A stretch of 64,000 bases of DNA from Molossus alvarezi (taxonomy: Eukaryota > Chordata > Mammalia > Chiroptera > Molossidae): the NCBI GenBank assembly GCA_037176705.1, contig CM073905.1, positions 33,078,986-33,142,985 of the forward strand. The letters run 5' to 3'. Position 1 is the stretch's first letter. Each line of letters opens with the position of its first letter. The notes below the pieces were generated by a model. That model ran no database searches. It was given only the letters and a program-made list of their open reading frames with translations, and had not been told where the DNA came from. A program made the translations under genes and the position numbers. This document shows positions 53,703 to 63,710 of this stretch, in pieces.

Positions 53703-54690
53703 CATATGGTTGCAATGAAACAAATCGTGTTCCAAACAAAGGTAATTACTACCCACACTTGATCACTTCCTGCATCCTGGAGGTCATGTATACCTACTGA
53801 AGACGGAAATCCTACAGAATGGGGTGCTACTTACCGCCGCTTCCTGAGCTCAGTGATGTCGGCCATGGTGAGAGTATTTACACCGTGGAAATGAGCAAAT
53901 GCTACACATCAGGGCTCCCCATCCCAGAGAGAGGTCGTCGCTCAACATTTACCAGTACATCATAGTCTGGAACCCAAACCCCTTCACTTCTTCTCTGTGT
54001 CTTTTCCAACCACTCTGCAGGGACTGAGAGGTGAGGGGAAAAGGACTTCTTATTTCCCGAACAGAAGACCACTCTGGTTTGGGGGTGAGGGTCATCTGTC
54101 CCTGATGTCACTCATGCCTGACCAAAGGACACGAACCGGTGAGGGAAACGTACAGTGGTCTGGATCGTTGCTGCACGAGGCATCTGGTGGTAAAGGCCAG
54201 ATTTTCAAATGTTTCCCGGAGTGGCCGATGGGCCCGGGGAGGCAGTCCATTCCTGGGCACTGCCACCTCCTTCACTCAGCATCCTGCCCCCACTTCGGGC
54301 AAATTCCTCACCTGGTGATAAGCGTGGCTCCATCTCAGGATTTTCCCATCGTGCTGACAGTTTTAAACCAACAGATTTATGAACTTTTAAGTAATAGAAA
54401 TATTTAAGGCAGACCTATTTGTCTTATCTGCAAAGACAGGAACACTCCTCTTCAGAGGGGGGAAACGTAAACTCATAAAAAGAAATGATGTTGTTGAACA
54501 CGGTCTGCGGAGATGAGAGACAGGATCCCTTCACTGCCCAGACACGACTCATCTCCCGGGCCTGGTTCGCCAGCCTTCTTGCCGATTCTAGGGGTTGCCA
54601 GGAATTCTCCCAATTACTCCTTCCCTTTTCAAGCTAGTTATGGCCAGTTTCTCTTTTTGCCTTTAGATACTCTAACAAACACAATGACAA
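53703..54690. other. Unassigned sequence
   Basis: No repeat recognised. A 136-codon plus frame (53997-54407) has no recognisable motif. Confidence 0.4.
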
Positions 54691-54694
54691 TGAC

Positions 54695-55140
54695 GTAGGT
54701 AATGACTAACATGATGGCTAATGTTTATTGAGCATCTACTATATGACAAGCTCTGTGCTAAGGGCTTCAGATGCATGATTGCATTTGATCCCTGGAAGGT
54801 AGACAGGTAGGCTGGGGGAGGGGGAAGGATATCTAGGTTTTGTGGGACCTGAAGTTGATTCAATTAGGGGGTCCTTTTTAAGAAAAAATATGAAATTACC
54901 ATTTTTACAAAATCATACGACTGTGCTCATCACTAGGGCCTTCTTCCAGAGTCTTGAAGGAGCCTGGGAGAAGGAGGGGGCCCTGAAGCTTCATTTTCAT
55001 GATCTCCTGTTTACAGATGAGGTCATCGAGACCCAAGAGGGTCAAGTGACTTGTTCAAGGTCAAATGGTTTCCAAATGTTGCAGGCGGGATTTGAACCCA
55101 GGTCTGACTCCAGGGACTGGGCTCTTAACCAGGCCTTCTC
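54695..55140 (-). mobile_element. MIR SINE split by a hAT element
   Basis: 'TTATTGAGCATCTACTATAT', 'GATTGCATTTGATCCCTGGA' on the left; 'CTGTTTACAGATGAGGTCAT', GGGATTTGAACCCAGGTCTG on the right. The order is that of one reversed MIR with an insert at about 54830-54990. Confidence 0.78.
54830..54975 (+). mobile_element. hAT MITE, inserted in a MIR
   Basis: TCTAGGTTTTGTGGGACCTG, AAGTTGATTCAATTAGGGGG and end CACTAGGGCC. Related to the reversed 40080-40222 copy (TTTGTGGGGCCTGAAGTTTA). Ends lack a clear 8-bp TSD. Confidence 0.5.
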
Positions 55141-55989
55141 ACTTGTCAGAGCCCCCATCATCTCGCCCTTGGCCACTGAGGTGGCATTTCCCCATTGTCT
55201 TCCACAGCCGCCTTTCAGACAGGATTCTGCCTGGCCTCAGGGCCATCTCTGTCTGTGCGGTCCGCCCCCGGACTACTGGCCAGTGTTCCTCCTCCGTCCT
55301 GCACCTGCAGGCCTGAGAGGCACCTGGGGAAGTGGCTACCGGGAGTGCTGAGACCTGTGGCCGAGGAAGAGGCCCGCAGCCCAGCAGGGAGGCAGCAGGG
55401 AGGAACACCCCATCCTCTCTGTGGCCCACCCTCCAGCCCCTGCCTGAAGCCAGAGGGCAAGGGAGCCCTGATGCACCCACGCAGGCCAGCTTCCCGGGCA
55501 CAGAGTGGGGGGACAGGGTAGAGAGGGGATCTTGAAGGGCAGATGGAAAATCCCAATTCCGGTGTAAGGAGGGCAGTGGGGAGCATCCAGACCTGATATG
55601 GGGAGACCAGGGCCAAGAGAGGGGCCTGGAGGACATCAGCAGCCAGAGAATGACCAGAGGGAAACAGCTCGTCCTGGGGATGGGGAAGGCATGGCCAGAG
55701 AGCAGAGAAAAGCCAGAAGAGTCCCGGAAAGAATGAGGGAATCAGCAGAAGGCGCGGAGGCCCCAGCCAACACTCCAGAAGTGGGATGGGCCCTGGAACC
55801 TGGGGCAGGTGCTTCCTCGGGTGTTCAGACTAAAAACAGGCAGAACATGTCAGCTGTGTCCTGGCGGGGTGGGCTGTGGGGACCTATGTCAGAGAAGTTG
55901 TCCTCAAGTTCATGGGGTGGAAATCAAGGGGAGCAGGACCATAGCCACAGGAAGGAGGGTGGAGAAGAGGAGAGGATGGGTCAGTGCAT
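55141..55989. other. Unassigned GC-rich sequence
   Basis: Open frames of up to 169 codons overlap on both strands; none has a recognisable domain. No repeat named. Confidence 0.4.
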
Positions 55990-56254
55990 GGAAGGAAGGA
56001 AGGAAGGAAGGAAGGAAGGAAGGAAGGGAGGGAGGGAGGGAGGGAGGGAGGGAGGAAGGGAGGAAGGGAGGAAGGGGGAAGGAAGGACGGAAGGGAGGGA
56101 GGAAGGGAGGGAGGAAGGGAGGAAGGGAGGAAGGGAGGAAGGGAGGAAGGGATGGAGGAAGGGAGGAAGGGAGGGAGGAAGGGAGGAAGGGAGGAAGGGA
56201 GGGAGGGAGGGAGGGAGGGAGGGAGGGAGGGAGGGAGGGAGGGAGGAAGGAAGA
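55990..56254 (+). repeat. Purine tract (GGAA/GGGA)n
   Basis: 265 nt of G and A with only two interruptions (C at 56088, T at 56153), in pure runs of 98, 64 and 101. The repeated GGGA and GGAA units give the KEGR-rich translations nearby, which are not proteins. Candidate for triplex or G-quadruplex structure. Confidence 0.97.
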
Positions 56255-56304
56255 TAGGAAGATAGGAAGCGGGGAAGGAAGCAGTAGTCCCCAGCCCGTT
56301 CCTG

Positions 56305-56410
56305 GCCTTTCCTGTGCCTCTGTTTCTTCACAGAGACAACAGGGACGATGACAGAACTGATGTCAGAGTCGCTGAGACATCTGTAGGCCTCTATGTACAG
56401 TCGAGTGCCC
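56305..56410 (+). mobile_element. MIR SINE fragment
   Basis: 'CTGTGCCTCTGTTTCTTCAC' and AGAGACAACAGGGACGATG are sense MIR core, diverged. Confidence 0.6.
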
Positions 56411-57095
56411 AGGAGAGGGCCTGGCGTGGCCAGCGCCGGGGAAGGGTGCGCCCTGGCACCAGCCCATCGGACCTGTGCGCCTCGGCACACGGGGCCCGAG
56501 CCCTTCGCCTTGGGCAGAACTCCTTCCCTCCCCGCAGGAAAGACGGAACGATCCGTTAGCTCCTCGTGGACGGGGCTGACAAGCGCCCAGCAGCTCGGGA
56601 TGTTCTCGCAAAGCGGAGGACATAACTTACAGTTCCTAGGAGACGCCGCTCCAGGTCAGTAATCAATACCTACTGCGTGAGTGCGAGCAAACCGCTACCA
56701 CCAGACACCCCGATGCTGCGGGTGTTTATTAAAAATGTGTTCCCCATTACCACGATTCTACAAACATAAAAATGCTGTCTGCACCTCGACAGGGCTTCCA
56801 ACGCCGAGGCTGCTTCGTGATATACGGCCTTCCTGCCTCGTCGCGGCTTCTTTGTTCGAGGTTCTTTGTTCCCTGCCTGGTAGGTGCCTGGTGTCTTAGG
56901 TACGAGGCAGCGGGCACTGGGTCCCGGGATCGGGGACCTCATCGCTGGCAGGCACCCCCAGGGATGAGGCGAGGGGCATGATGTAGAGCACACAGCACGA
57001 GAGTTCGAGCCAGATGATCATCTAGTTGACACGGGGCTTAGCGTTCACTGAGCCATTAATGTAGCCATTCAGTTATTTATTTATTCGGCAGGTAT
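56411..57095. other. Unassigned sequence
   Basis: 'TGTTTATTAAAAATGTGTTC' at 56725 is AT-rich and repeat-free. No gene seen. Confidence 0.4.
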
Positions 57096-57098
57096 GTG

Positions 57099-57630
57099 AT
57101 CGTGCTGTGGCAGACAGAGTGGCATTCATGCCCTCTGCCGCCCCGTCCCCTTGAGCGCGGGTGTACCCCGGGGCTCTTGTCTAGCCAAGAGAATATGTCA
57201 GAGATGAAGGGATTTTACAGATCATGGTGCCGAATCGGTTGGTTTTTGAGTTAATGGAAAAGACGATCTTGGGTGGGCCTGACCTCATCAGGGGAAAAAT
57301 CTTTACTACGGACCTACCCTGAGGCCAGACCATCTCTTTCCTGATGGCCTTTAAGAAGCCAGCCACCAGAACATACACAAGGACAAGGACATACATTCTT
57401 CCAACCGCCTGACGGAGCCTGGAAGCAAATTCTTCCCCAGTCACACCTTCAGATAAGAACGCAGCCCAGCCGCCACCTCGCATGCAGCCTGATGTCCAGG
57501 AAGAGGACACAGCTAAGCTGTGCACAGACTCTGACCCCAGGAAACCATGAGATCATACATGTGTCTTGTTTTAAGATTCTAAGCTGGTGGTAACGTGTTG
57601 CCCTGCAATAGAAAACTAACAGAACTCGTA
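57099..57630 (+). mobile_element. MaLR (MLT1-type) solo LTR, near full length
   Basis: Starts TGTGGCAGACAGAGTGGC, runs through 'GGGTGGGCCTGACCTCATCA', 'GATGTCCAGGAAGAGGACAC' and ends 'GTGGTAACGTGTTGCCCTGC' AATAGAAAACTAACAGA, the typical MLT1 layout. About 530 bp; no internal region. Confidence 0.82.
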
Positions 57631-57769
57631 CTGTGGGCCATAGCTGCCGGAGAAGATTCCAAGGATAAAATAAAACCCAAGAGGATCGCTCCTGTTTTCA
57701 CGAGGGTTTTCAGTCTAGGACCGTGCCAGGCACAAAGCAGACGCTCAGACAGGTAGTGTTGACTGTAAC

Positions 57770-57895
57770 CTGGACCACTAGCTCACTTCTTTCCTATGTG
57801 ACCTGGAGCAAGTGAGGCGACCTCTCTGAGTCTGTTTTTACAGGTGAGAAACAGAGACAAAATCTGTCGGTGTGGCTATTGTGAGTGTGCTCTGA
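57770..57895 (+). mobile_element. MIR SINE fragment
   Basis: 'TTTCCTATGTGACCTGGAGC', AAGTGAGGCGACCTCTCTGA and 'GTGTGGCTATTGTGAGTGTG' are sense MIR. Confidence 0.7.
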
Positions 57896-57937
57896 AAATC
57901 TAACTCACAGAGCAAATATAAGTTATGACAGTATTTT

Positions 57938-58142
57938 TTAAAAAATATGTTTTTATTGATTTTTTTTTTTTTTTTTTTAGAGAGAAAGGGAGAGAGAGAT
58001 AGAAACATCCATTGGCTGCCTCCTGCACGCCCCCTACTGGGAATCGAGCCCACAACCCAGGCATGTGCCCTGACCAGGAATCGAACTGGGACCTCTCAGT
58101 CCATGGACAACGTTCAATCCACTGAGCCACACTGGCCAGGCT
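57938..58142 (-). mobile_element. Ves SINE, short class (GATTGAGCG subtype)
   Basis: 'TTTTATTGATTTTTTTTTTT', GATAGAAACATCCATTGGC, head CACTGAGCCACACTGGCC. TSD GACAGTATTTT at 57927-57937 and 58145-58155. Confidence 0.93.
58026..58040 (-). promoter_or_regulatory. CTCF-like motif within a Ves SINE
   Basis: Reverse complement CCAGTAGGGGGCGTG, third copy of the same motif in the window, here on the minus strand. Confidence 0.35.
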
Positions 58143-58299
58143 AAGACAGTATTTTAATTGCACTGGTGATCTTTCTGTGGCCTTACTTACTATACTTAAG
58201 TACATCAAATATTATCACCCCTGTTTACAGGGTACATATAGAGAGACTACATGTTGTCTACCCTCAATATCTGTTTTCTTCCCCCACCCCCCGATAATA

Positions 58300-58931
58300 A
58301 AGATTAATTTTTAGCAGCACACATGGCCATCCAGAATAAATATTACATTTCTCAGTCTTCTCAGAGCAGAGAGACTGACCATGTGACCAGGTTCTGAACA
58401 ACAAATATAAGTAGAAATGAGAACTATCCTTAAGGGATAGGGCTGCAAAACAAGACAGAAACCATGTGATGGGACACCTAAACTTGAATTTCAAGTAAAT
58501 AACAATTTACATATACACATATATATCCCAAATGCTTGTGCTAAAATTTATTTATGGATCCAGAATTAAATGTAGGTTCAATTTGAATTTAATTGGGCAT
58601 CCTATAGTTTTATTTGTTAAATATGATACACTATTGAGGGATAAAGTAGCCTCTTCTTTCCCCTTTCTCAATACTTTTGTTTGCAGTGTGATGGCTTGAG
58701 CTCCAGCAGCCATTCTGGGCCATGAGGATGAGGCCACACTTTAGGGGTTTGGGACTATTGAGTTGGGAGGAACCTGGGTTCTTTGGGATGTCAGTAGAGT
58801 GGCTGGGCCAGTTCTGAAGTGACCACCTCTGGGCTTATTTTACATAAGAGAAAATACACATCTGTTTTGTTTAGGTTATAGTTATTTGGGTATTTCTAGT
58901 TCATGTGGCAAAATCTAACCCAAATTATTAC
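58300..58931 (+). mobile_element. Ancient LTR (MaLR/ERVL-class), split by a MITE
   Basis: 'ATTACATTTCTCAGTCTTCT', GACCATGTGACCAGGTTCTG, then after the insert 'GAGCTCCAGCAGCCATTCTG', 'GGCCATGAGGATGAGGCCAC' and 'CACATCTGTTTTGTTTAGGT'. Same family as 38285 and 41020. Confidence 0.6.
58450..58635 (+). mobile_element. Palindromic MITE (MER53-like)
   Basis: Left arm GGGACACCTAAACTTGAATT and CAAGTAAATAAC; right arm TTCAATTTGAATTTAATTGG, GCATCCTATAGTTTTATTTG. The arms are inverted repeats around TATATATCCCAAATGC. Second copy of the 19310 element; it interrupts the LTR. Confidence 0.6.
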
Positions 58932-58989
58932 ATGGATCCTCCAACTTTAACAAGAACTAAAGTAGGTATTGCTCCTATTTATTGAGTAA

Positions 58990-59225
58990 TAATACTTGTT
59001 TTCAACCTACTATTTGATGCATCCCAGGCACTGAACTAGACCCTTTGCAAATATTGTCTCTAAACAGTATAATCATTCCAAGAGGAAGTTATTATTATCC
59101 TTGTTTAGCAGGTCAGTAAACTCAAGCACAGAGAGGTAAAGTAACTTGCCCGAAGACACACAGCCAATAAGTGGTAGCGGAGACAAGATTTGAACACCAG
59201 GTCTGACTGACTTCTAAAGTGTTTT
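58990..59225 (-). mobile_element. MIR SINE, near full length
   Basis: 'GAGGAAGTTATTATTATCCT', GCACAGAGAGGTAAAGTAAC, 'TTGCCCGAAGACACACAGCC' and 'AAGATTTGAACACCAGGTCT' are reversed MIR. Confidence 0.92.
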
Positions 59226-60100
59226 TACCCCCACCTTCAAAAATTAGATATTTTAGCCAAACGGCTTTTTGCTACCCTCTTTTGAATCTCAATTTTCTTT
59301 AACCCAGGATCCAAGGAAGACAGGAAAAGTATTTCCTCAGCCTGAGTCCCATAATCACCAAGTTTAACTACAAACCTCTAAAAGTCGCAGTAGATCCCTC
59401 GGAACGGGCATCGTCTGCCACGCTCAAGAAAGGCCGTGAGCTTTGCTGTCAGAGCACAAGAGTTGTCCACCAACCACGCGTGCTGTTCTCAGATGGGAGC
59501 TGAGAGGGAGGGACAGCCAGGCGTCTGCCTAAGTTAAGGGAACTTAGAGAAAGTGGCAAAGAGGGACACAAACCCAGGTGTCCCCACCCCACCCAGAGCC
59601 TTCTTACCACACAGAGCTGCCTCCTTGGGGAAAACTAAGAAGACAAGGACCTCTGCAATCAGGGAGGGCACAGACTAAGAAAGGGAGGAGGGTAATAATA
59701 TAGCCCCTCGCTCCTTACATCTGATATCTGACCCTTCCCCTGGGCAGAATCAAAGCTGATGTGCCCACCCAAGAAAGAGAGGGACCCCCCAGAAAACAGG
59801 GCCCAAGAGCTGTGCCTGCATATCTTGGGTGGTTCTACCAGGCCCTTGAGTTGGAAATGAGACACGGGCCCCTGGTTCCAAGTCCTTGAAGGGGACAGAT
59901 CTTTTGTTCTTGGCCGTACCACAGTGCCCAGGAGATCCTGGAACATAGCAGATCTTCAAAAAAAACACACAAAAACAGCTGCTGAATGATTAAATGAATG
60001 AAACATCCGAAATCTGTCCTACGGTCTTTAATCAAGCGTCCAAAACTTTCTGCCACAAGTGACAGACTTGAAGTCGAGACAGAACACTGTCAATAACAAT
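59226..60100. other. Unassigned, with an L2 tail
   Basis: 59920-60005 (CACAGTGCCCAGGAGATCC, 'GAATGATTAAATGAATGAAA') is an L2-type 3' end in sense. The rest is not recognised. Confidence 0.45.
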
Positions 60101-60104
60101 CACA

Positions 60105-60625
60105 AAAATACCATAATCGCAGTAGTAATAACAATGTCCCCTTACCTTGCACCTACAATGTGTCAGTCACTATGCTCAGCACCTTTACACGTCTTATTTA
60201 AACTCACAGCGCATTCTTTTTTTTTTTTTTTTTATCCTCACCCGAGGATATTTTTCCATTTTTTGTACAGATAGAGTGGGATGAGAGAGAGGAAGGGAGA
60301 GAGAGAGAGAAACATCGACATGAAAGGGACACATCGAGTGACTGCCACCCGCACAACCAACCAGGGCCGGGGACAAACTGCAACCGAATACGTGCCCTTA
60401 GCGGGAACCGAACCCGGGTCTCTCCGGACCGCAGGCCGACGCTCTAACCGCTGAGCCAAACCGGCCAGGGCTCACAGCACATTCTTGATGGGGCTCCTCC
60501 ACCTGCCCATTTGACAGATGGGGAAGGGTGGCTTAGAGAGGAGAAGCCACTTGTCCAGAGTCGCAGTAAGGAGGTGTGGGGTTTGGGTGCCAGCTGCCTC
60601 CTGGGCCCTGCACCTGGTTTGCGCC
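60105..60625 (-). mobile_element. MIR SINE split by a Ves SINE
   Basis: 'CACCTACAATGTGTCAGTCA' left; 'GCCCATTTGACAGATGGGGA' and 'CCACTTGTCCAGAGTCGCAG' right of the SINE form one reversed MIR. Confidence 0.8.
60219..60470 (-). mobile_element. Ves SINE, long class, young
   Basis: 'CCTCACCCGAGGATATTTTT', GTACAGATAGAGTGGGATG, GAACCGAACCCGGGTCTCTC, head CCGGCCAGGG. TSD CTCACAGCGCATTCTT at 60203-60218 and CTCACAGCACATTCTT at 60471-60486, one CpG change. Very close to the copy at 19478. Confidence 0.96.
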
Positions 60626-61841
60626 ATCAGTTACCTCCATGCTCTTCACAAGTAAGGTCTGAGCTTCTGCTCTGAGTGCCAGGCTTCTGCTGGGCAGGTC
60701 TATGCCCAAGATGCACCAAGGAGCCAAAGATGATAAAAGCGTCATCTCTTCAGGGCAAGGATGCCCCGGGGGTTGGGGGATTTATCGTCCTTGGAATCTC
60801 CCTCCACCCCCCCTCCCCCGACGGCGCTCAGTGCTCATCCTGCCCGACCTCAGATTAGGCCGTGTCTCGGGCAGCACAGACCTGGGCATCCCTGCCATGA
60901 GGTCAGGGGTCACGCCTTCATGCCCCGATACCCCCCACATCGCCGGCTTCCCACAGTAGGTGCACTGTACACGATTGCTGACGGACCGCTGATTGATCTG
61001 AGTCTGTAAAGTGCCTCGCTCGGCCACATGAGCCCGGAGAGGCTTAATAAAGGGTTTTTGAAGATGATAAGAAACAGAGCCGCCTTGTTAAGATTCCGGG
61101 GGCCTCGGATTCTTCTTCAACGGCAATATCTTTCTCTCTCTCTCTTTTTTTTTTCCCTCTTTTTTAAGTGCTGGCAGATAAAGCCTGCCGACGGTCCAGC
61201 GGGTGACACTGGAGAAAGAGCTTTGGGGCTTTTTGATTTTTAACGGAATACGTTAAAAGCAGCTCGTGACATTAAAATCTTCCGGGTTCCAACAGGGATC
61301 GGCGGTTCGTGGGCAGACCCTCCTCCGTTCCTGGCCAGTAAGAGCGCCGTCAGGGGGAGGCCGTCAGGGGAGGCTGATGTCGTGAACGTGGGACCAGATC
61401 TGGGATGGCGCAGGAGGCTGAGGTCGGGCCCTGCTCTGCCGCCGCCGACTGTGGGCGCTGAACACGCCCCTTCGCCGCCCCGAGCCTCCGTTTCCCCAGC
61501 TGTGAAGCCAGGGGTGAAATAAGGGCGCCCCAGGGCCCGGTGCGTCCCTGACTTCCCATGTTTGGAGACTGACTGAGAGCGAAATTAGCCTTCTCACTGC
61601 CCTAGTGCAAGATGGGAGGAGAGGGAGCCAGAGGGGTGCTGTCCCCACAGACACGGATGACGCTGTCTGGGTGTGCAGGACAGCTGCGGGCCAGGAGGAC
61701 CTCGGAGAGATGCCTCTTCCCGTCCTTAACCCTCACCCTGTCGGCTGCAGGACCTAACACAGGGCGCTGTGCAGAGAGAGCCTCCTTGTGAACCATCTCC
61801 CAGTGTGCCCATGTTCCATCTGGGTGAAACCAGCCCCTTCC

Positions 61842-61879
<38 letters not shown>

Positions 61880-62190
61880 ATAGCAGCAGAGGTTTGAATT
61901 TCTTTCTATTTACGAGTCTCTGTAGGAATCTGGAAAAAGCTATGGAATTGGTCCTTGGGAAAAACATTCACACGTACGAATAAACTCTGCCTCTGACTTG
62001 CTGGGGTTTATGAGTCCCGCCGAGCCCAGGTTAGGGACTCCTGAAAGAGAATGTGTAAGTGCCACCCGCTGGAGGGAGGAGGAGGAAGAAGGGAAAAGAA
62101 GAAGAAGGGGAAAAGGCCGAGGGGAGGAACAGCGAGAAGAGAACTCAGACCCGCGGAGACACGGAAGCCTGCTGTCTGGACTGTGCTCCA
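60626..62190. other. Unassigned; repeat-free possible regulatory stretch
   Basis: 61020-61300 lacks repeats apart from a CT/T tract at 61130-61165, and holds GATA-type cores (GAAGATGATAAGAAAC, GGCAGATAAAGCC). CpG density is raised in 61360-61480. No gene seen. Confidence 0.4.
61846..61877 (+). repeat. Microsatellite (GA)16
   Basis: Uninterrupted GA dinucleotide tract of 32 nt. Not part of a SINE: no tRNA head is adjacent. Confidence 0.95.
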
Positions 62191-62194
62191 GAAC

Positions 62195-62280
62195 CCGAGC
62201 GGCAGCACTTGAATCCAGCTCCGCTGCTTTCCAGCCGGGGGACCTCGGGCACGTGACTTACACGTGCTCGGCTCCCGCGC
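62195..62280 (+). mobile_element. MIR SINE 5' part, weak
   Basis: 'CACTTGAATCCAGCTCCGCT' then 'GGGGGACCTCGGGCACGTGA' suggest the sense MIR 5' half. Confidence 0.5.
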
Positions 62281-62454
62281 CTCATGTTCCCAGGGTTCGA
62301 AGCTACATCCTTTGGGTTACATTGTCCAGGGCCCCTCACTGGAGGCTCTTTGCTATTCGAAACCACTTTGTTTAGAGAACGTCGTCTCTGGAGGCCTCGC
62401 TTTTGCCCCGAGCTGCCTCAGGGTTAGACCCGGGGCGGGGATGTGGTTCAGGTC

Positions 62455-62595
62455 CCACGACTCCAAGTGCAGTCCCTGGACCAGCAGCAGCCTCACCTGG
62501 GAGCTCATTAGAAATGCAGAGTCTCGGGCCCCCCAGACCTATGCAATCAGTATCTACATTTCCACAGGTTCCCAGGTGGATCCTATACACGTGCA
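62455..62595 (-). mobile_element. MER5A (hAT-Charlie MITE)
   Basis: 'AGCAGCCTCACCTGGGAGCT', CATTAGAAATGCAGAGTCTC, 'GGGCCCCCCAGACCTATGCA' and ACAGGTTCCCAGGTGGAT are reversed MER5A. Confidence 0.85.
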
Positions 62596-62599
62596 AATG

Positions 62600-63025
62600 T
62601 GAGTTCCAGGACAGCCGTGGACGCAGTAGACGTTATCCACAGGCCCACGGAGGGAGCATACTTAGAACCGCTCCGACTTGGAGCCCGGGAAGCCACCGGG
62701 CCACGCACGATGGCACTTTCCTCTCCCTGCTCCTGTCCCCGCCTCCTTGGGACTAAGGTTTCAGCTCTTCCCAAAGGGCCTCCTCCGTGCTGACTGTCGC
62801 CCCTCCCTCCATCCCAGCAGCCAGGTTAAAGTTGTCACCAGGTACACATAAAGCCAGCAATCACTCGGCACGCCTGTAATGGGAAGAAGCTGCCGGCCAA
62901 GATCCCAGGGCAACATGCTGGGAGAAAACCAGATCTCAGCATGGGGTGCGGGTGGGCCATTTGCCATGACATCCCTCCGCCTGCAACATGAAGCATGAAT
63001 TGCACACAGGAAAAATCACTAGCAG
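62600..63025. other. Unassigned sequence
   Basis: No repeat or gene recognised. Confidence 0.4.
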
Positions 63026-63029
63026 CAAC

Positions 63030-63225
63030 AACAATTATCACTTACTAAGTCTTACCATGTGTGGGACACCACACAGGGGCTTGGACTGCATTATCTAATT
63101 TGCCTGCACAACAACCCCGTGGGGCAAGTATCGGTATTCCAGTTCACGACTGAGGAAACCGAGGCACAGAGAGGGTGCGTGACTTCTCCGAGGTCACACA
63201 GCTGGTAGGTGGGAAAGCACAGGCC
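63030..63225 (-). mobile_element. MIR SINE, near full length
   Basis: 'CTAATTTGCCTGCACAACAA', GACTGAGGAAACCGAGGCAC, AGAGAGGGTGCGTGACTTC and 'GAGGTCACACAGCTGGTAGG' are reversed MIR. Confidence 0.93.
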
Positions 63226-63459
63226 AGAGAGACTCCTTGCTCAGACACCACAGATGGGGCCCGTGGCAGAGCTGGCCTGTGTAATGGTAAAACGTTCTTT
63301 GAGCCAACATTGAAGTCTCACCTGTAATCTGGACTTCTGCATTCTCTGGGAAAACCCGAATGCTTTTGGCATCCGAATGCCCAGGTTAAGAAGCCTGCAC
63401 CACTCCTCATTTATAATATCTACGGGTCCTAAAGGGCCTTTTAGGTTGAACACTTTAAT

Positions 63460-63530
63460 ACTAATGACAATGACAATAACAGCTAACATTTACTTAGGGC
63501 TCACTACACACTAAGCACAACGTTGCAAGA
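63460..63530 (-). mobile_element. MIR SINE 3' tip
   Basis: 'AACAGCTAACATTTACTTAG' and 'GGCTCACTACACACTAAGCA' are the reversed MIR 3' end. Confidence 0.6.
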
Positions 63531-63599
63531 TGAAAAGAAGGGGTAGATCGTGCCCTCGGGTGCTGAGGAATTCACTCCACAACGGCCTTTCCTCTGCCC

Positions 63600-63710
63600 A
63601 CCCAGCTTCAACTTGAATTCCTCCAGGCACGAGGCACTCACTCCCTACCAAAGCTGCCCTTTTCACACAGCTAGGCGTCTTTAACATTCTTTCTTTGGAA
63701 CCCAGTTGTG
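63600..63710. mobile_element. L3/CR1-like LINE fragment
   Basis: 'TTGAATTCCTCCAGGCACGA', GGCACTCACTCCCTACCAAA and GCTGCCCTTTTCACACAG resemble the well-known L3/CR1 motif ending in 'GGCAGCCCATTCC'. Strand not assigned. Confidence 0.5.

Noticed and set aside
55990..56254. CRISPR or tandem-repeat array of biological function
   Set aside because: Simple tetranucleotide expansion in a mammalian genome; no spacer structure.
55598..56490. Several 90-220 codon frames of KEGR or LPSSLP repeats
   Set aside because: Direct translation of the purine microsatellite on each strand; not protein genes.
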